Position numbers and translations under genes: made by a program
The notes under the pieces: model-generated
What the model was told of the DNA's origin: nothing
Database searches by the model: none
Seen by the model: the letters and a program-made list of their open reading frames with translations, nothing else
Assembly: GCA_934417455.1 (NCBI GenBank)
Contig: CAKRWK010000033.1
Location: 1 to 9,049, forward strand
Length of the DNA: 9,049 nucleotides
Direction: 5' to 3'
Origin: an uncultured Eubacteriales bacterium
GTDB lineage: Bacteria > Bacillota > Clostridia > Oscillospirales > CAG-272
Part shown: in pieces, positions 7,221 through 9,049 of the stretch
How the letters are laid out: each line of letters begins with the position of its first letter
How positions within the stretch are numbered: position 1 is the first letter of the stretch

Positions 7221-8389
7221 GTTTGTCAAAATTTATTTGGTCGTTTTTTATGTTTTCCGCATTTTATATTTCACAAACAAAAAAGCGAAGGTTTAGTGAA
7301 CCTCGAAAAAATTACTACTTCGCGCAGATTTCGGCAGGCAAACAGGTGAAATGCATTTTTAACGTCAAAAAACGCAGACGTCGGCCGCATAAATTTTGCT
7401 GATAGGGAAGAAACGCTTGATCTGATCGGTATTGCTTCCGGCGCAAACCATTGCGTCGTTGCGATTTGGCATTTTGTATATTTGTATACTGTGTGTTCGC
7501 ATGGTTGCCGTGCCGCGTTTTTACTGCACAGTTATCGACTCTCGACACGTTTTTTCTTCACAAAGCATTGGCTTTCTCCGTCATGCCTTCGCATGCGTTT
7601 TTCCGGAATTTCGCTTTTCAGAACAGGCACCTTTGAATGCCCCCCGCGAAAGCAGGGAACACCGGAAAAAGAGACAGATTTTGAAAATAATGAGAAAATG
7701 TTGATAAGCACTATTTTATGGTGAAAAAAGCACATGCAAACCATTTTTTCAGCAACTTTTGACAGGGATATACTTGATCATGCTTAAACCAGAAGCCACC
7801 CGGGGAATCAAACGGCGGAAGCCGGATAAGCGCTTCGAAAGATTCTGTTCCATGCGGATGTTTCAAGCAATAAAAATCCTGCCTGGCAAGAGAACAGCAT
7901 TTCATTCTCGACATTCTTCTGACCGTTACCGATGACACGCAAGTACGTCTTTCACGGGTTCGCCGCCTGCTATACAACCGTTGTTTGCTTCCCGCAACAG
8001 CGTCGGGGCAAACACCGCCATCAGTCACGCTTTTTGTCTTTTTTTCAGTTGTTCGGCGATGTGTTTCTTTTTCCCTTTTTTTGTTTTCACCCACAGCGAC
8101 CGCGGAATATCCCTTGTATCAGAATTCGTGGCTTCGAGATGCAAATCTCGCATTCCTCCGCTTTCGAAATATCAATAGAGAGCTTCTTCCTTTCAAATAT
8201 CCCGCAAATTCCGAAAACGTGCATTTTCGGTGACAGATACCCATCAACATATGATATGATTCAGGCATATTTCCCCTTTCCATTCTCCCCCCTTTCATTG
8301 TCACAATTTCCATATGATTTCCCGCACTTCTTATCCTTTTTGTCTGAAAAACATCTTTCAGCAGGATTTAGGAACAAGCGCCAAACGTC

Positions 8390-8885
8390 AATAGAAATTG
8401 CAGAATTTTTTGAAAAGGCTTTGTTTGAGGCTTTTGTAGATTTTTGAAAGTTCACTTTCAAAAAAGTTCGGCAGGGTGTGCCAATTCAAAATGCGGCGGG
8501 GGATAATTTTTTATTTCCGTCGTTGCGGTTTACAGAAAATTCGGAGGAACGGTGAAAACGGGCGTGCCCTTCGAGACGTATCGGCGCAAGAAACGGTTGT
8601 AGTTTTCGTTTGTGCCGCGTTCACCACTGCAATACGAGTGGCAGTAATAGACGGCGGTTCTTTGTTTGCGGGTGTAGGGGCTTGTTTCCAGCCGGCATAA
8701 TCGGAAAATTCACAGCCGTTATCAACGGTTATGCTTTTGAACATATCACGGCGGGAGACTTCTTCGGGGCGGGTTTCTATGCTGTTGCCAAAAGGGAACG
8801 TTTTCGCTCCGACGTGACGGTATTTATATTTTCGTTTGCCCTTCATAGTTTGGCGCAGAACTGTACGGAAATTGCAATTTCACCC
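8390..8885 (-). mobile_element. Deleted IS30-family insertion sequence remnant
   Basis: The element is delimited by a shared GAAATTGCA motif in inverted orientation near both ends. On the plus strand CAATAGAAATTGCAG starts at about 8390. On the minus strand GGTGAAATTGCAATTTCC starts at about 8885. It encloses the IS30-like transposase relic. At about 0.5 kb it is roughly half the length of a normal IS30-type element (about 1.0-1.2 kb), in line with the deletions seen in the protein. The exact ends and target duplication cannot be fixed by eye. Confidence 0.5.
8458..8846 (-). pseudogene. IS30-family transposase, internally deleted and frameshifted
   Basis: The first frame (ATG at 8846) gives KYKYRHVGAK and GNSIETRPEEVSRR, the IS30 segment just before the DDE domain. 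It then jumps near 8745 straight to MFKSITVDNGCEF, the motif with the second catalytic Asp. The intervening block, which normally carries GHWE-D with the first Asp, is missing, as is the whole N-terminal HTH region. Near 8690-8696 the frame shifts to LETSPYTRKQRTAVYYCHSY and GERGTNENYNRFLRR, the catalytic Glu region, which stops at 8530-8532. Further shifts give NYP, RRILNWHT and AELF with TGA at 8458-8460. These three frames together reproduce the usual IS30 C-terminus. It cannot make an active enzyme. Transposition would need a full copy elsewhere. Confidence 0.82.
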
Positions 8886-9049
8886 CGCACGTGCCATATA
8901 ATACTCATAATCTGTGACGGCGAAAGCGTAAAACCCGTGGCGCCTCTGTCGTCTCCGCGAAGAAATTCGAGAAGAAAACGGAACGTGCCGTAAGCGAAGC
9001 AATAGGTTTCCACAAAATACTTGCGCAGTTTTTTATAGAAAACCATCAT
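8843..9049 (-). CDS. lgt: C-terminal part of prolipoprotein diacylglyceryl transferase (Lgt), last helix lost at IS30 junction
   Basis: The frame enters from beyond the window edge and runs to a TAG at 8843. The segment YGTFRFLLEFLRGDDRG followed by LSPSQIMSI matches the conserved end of Lgt (E. coli has YGVFRFIVEFFR and later SMGQILSI). Lgt is the membrane enzyme that moves a diacylglyceryl group from phosphatidylglycerol to the lipobox Cys of prolipoproteins. In normal Lgt the SQ-hydrophobic segment begins the final membrane helix. Here, after SQIMSII (codons ending at 8897), the chain turns into WHVRGEIAISVQFCAKL, which is not membrane-like and is encoded by the IS30 terminal sequence. So the 3' end appears replaced by the insertion. 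The first visible ATG at 9049 need not be the start. Alternatives are a functional shortened copy, a second lgt paralogue, or a pseudogene. Confidence 0.65.
   Translation of the reverse strand: MMVFYKKLRKYFVETYCFAYGTFRFLLEFLRGDDRGATGFTLSPSQIMSIIWHVRGEIAISVQFCAKL

Larger units (their letters stand above)
4105..8389. other. 4.3 kb AT-rich region without a convincing gene, carrying parS sites and repeats
   Basis: No open frame here shows a recognisable domain, good codon use and a ribosome binding site together. The longer frames arise from A- or T-homopolymers and are Lys- or Phe-rich on one strand or the other. Base composition is visibly AT-richer than in the flanking genes. A-rich and T-rich blocks alternate: A-rich about 5320-5410, 5690-5850 and 6300-6450; T-rich about 6140-6290 and 6800-7080. 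The contents seen are the hairpins at 4229-4518, three parS sites, GCAAAA hexamers, a diverged direct repeat and a nested stem-loop, each listed separately. I see no tRNA, rRNA, CRISPR array or clear small RNA. Confidence 0.7.

Noticed and set aside
7699..7707. TGTTGATAA, one mismatch from a DnaA box (TTATCCACA on the other strand)
   Set aside because: It is a single site. I found no cluster of DnaA boxes, so oriC cannot be claimed in this window.
7759..7790. TTGACA at 7759, possible -35 box
   Set aside because: No TATAAT-like hexamer lies at 16-18 bases and no gene follows. The TTGACA at 6908 fails for the same reason.
8134..8149. CGAGAT-GCAA-ATCTCG hairpin
   Set aside because: It is a 6-bp stem with a tetraloop and no T-run on either side. 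It is too weak to call a terminator or RNA gene.
8119..8283. Minus-strand 54-residue frame preceded by GGGGGGAGA
   Set aside because: The purine run is too close to the ATG for a normal ribosome binding site. There is no recognisable domain and its end runs through a hairpin (8134-8149).
4105..8389. CRISPR array, tRNA or other standard RNA genes in the long spacer
   Set aside because: There are no regularly spaced identical repeats, no tRNA T-arm with matching acceptor stem, and no recognisable RNase P, tmRNA or SRP motifs on either strand by eye.

Overview
The window looks like chromosomal DNA from a Gram-positive, probably clostridial bacterium. This is an inference from AGGAG-type ribosome binding sites, MacB/FtsX-type transporter style, an IS30-family transposase relic and ParB-binding parS sites of the classic TGTTNCACGTGAAACA type. 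No rRNA, tRNA or housekeeping marker fixes the taxon. The coding part is moderately GC-rich. The gene-free part is clearly AT-richer.

Layout. Positions 1-4104 carry three plus-strand genes. These are a TIM-barrel amidohydrolase-family metal hydrolase (28-840), a 905-residue fused ABC transporter with ATPase and FtsX/MacB-like permease in one chain (937-3654, own promoter, strong terminator after it), and a small XRE-type DNA-binding regulator (3847-4104, own promoter). The regulator's 3' end overlaps a striking set of GGAACAC/GTGTTCC half-sites. The same half-site recurs in its promoter, which suggests autoregulation.

Positions 4105 to about 8390 form a roughly 4.3 kb stretch in which I find no convincing gene. 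It is not empty. It has a ladder of hairpins and terminators at its left end, three parS sites (5800, 5886, 6850), a dense scatter of the hexamer GCAAAA/TTTTGC between about 5330 and 7400, a diverged direct repeat (6578-6655 and 6906-6972), and a nested stem-loop at 7156-7220. The best reading is a ParB-loading, centromere-like region, perhaps origin-proximal. No parA, parB or dnaA lies in the window, and I do not see a DnaA-box cluster.

The right end (about 8390-9049, minus strand) holds a heavily decayed IS30-family element of only about 0.5 kb. It has lost its N-terminal half and a central block and carries several frameshifts. It abuts the C-terminal part of what looks like prolipoprotein diacylglyceryl transferase (Lgt), which enters from outside the window. 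The Lgt frame loses its last membrane helix exactly where the IS end begins.

The genes do not form one pathway. The hydrolase and transporter are adjacent and co-oriented, but the transporter has its own promoter. No complete new defence or mobile system is visible. The unusual feature is the parS-bearing, repeat-rich non-coding region.
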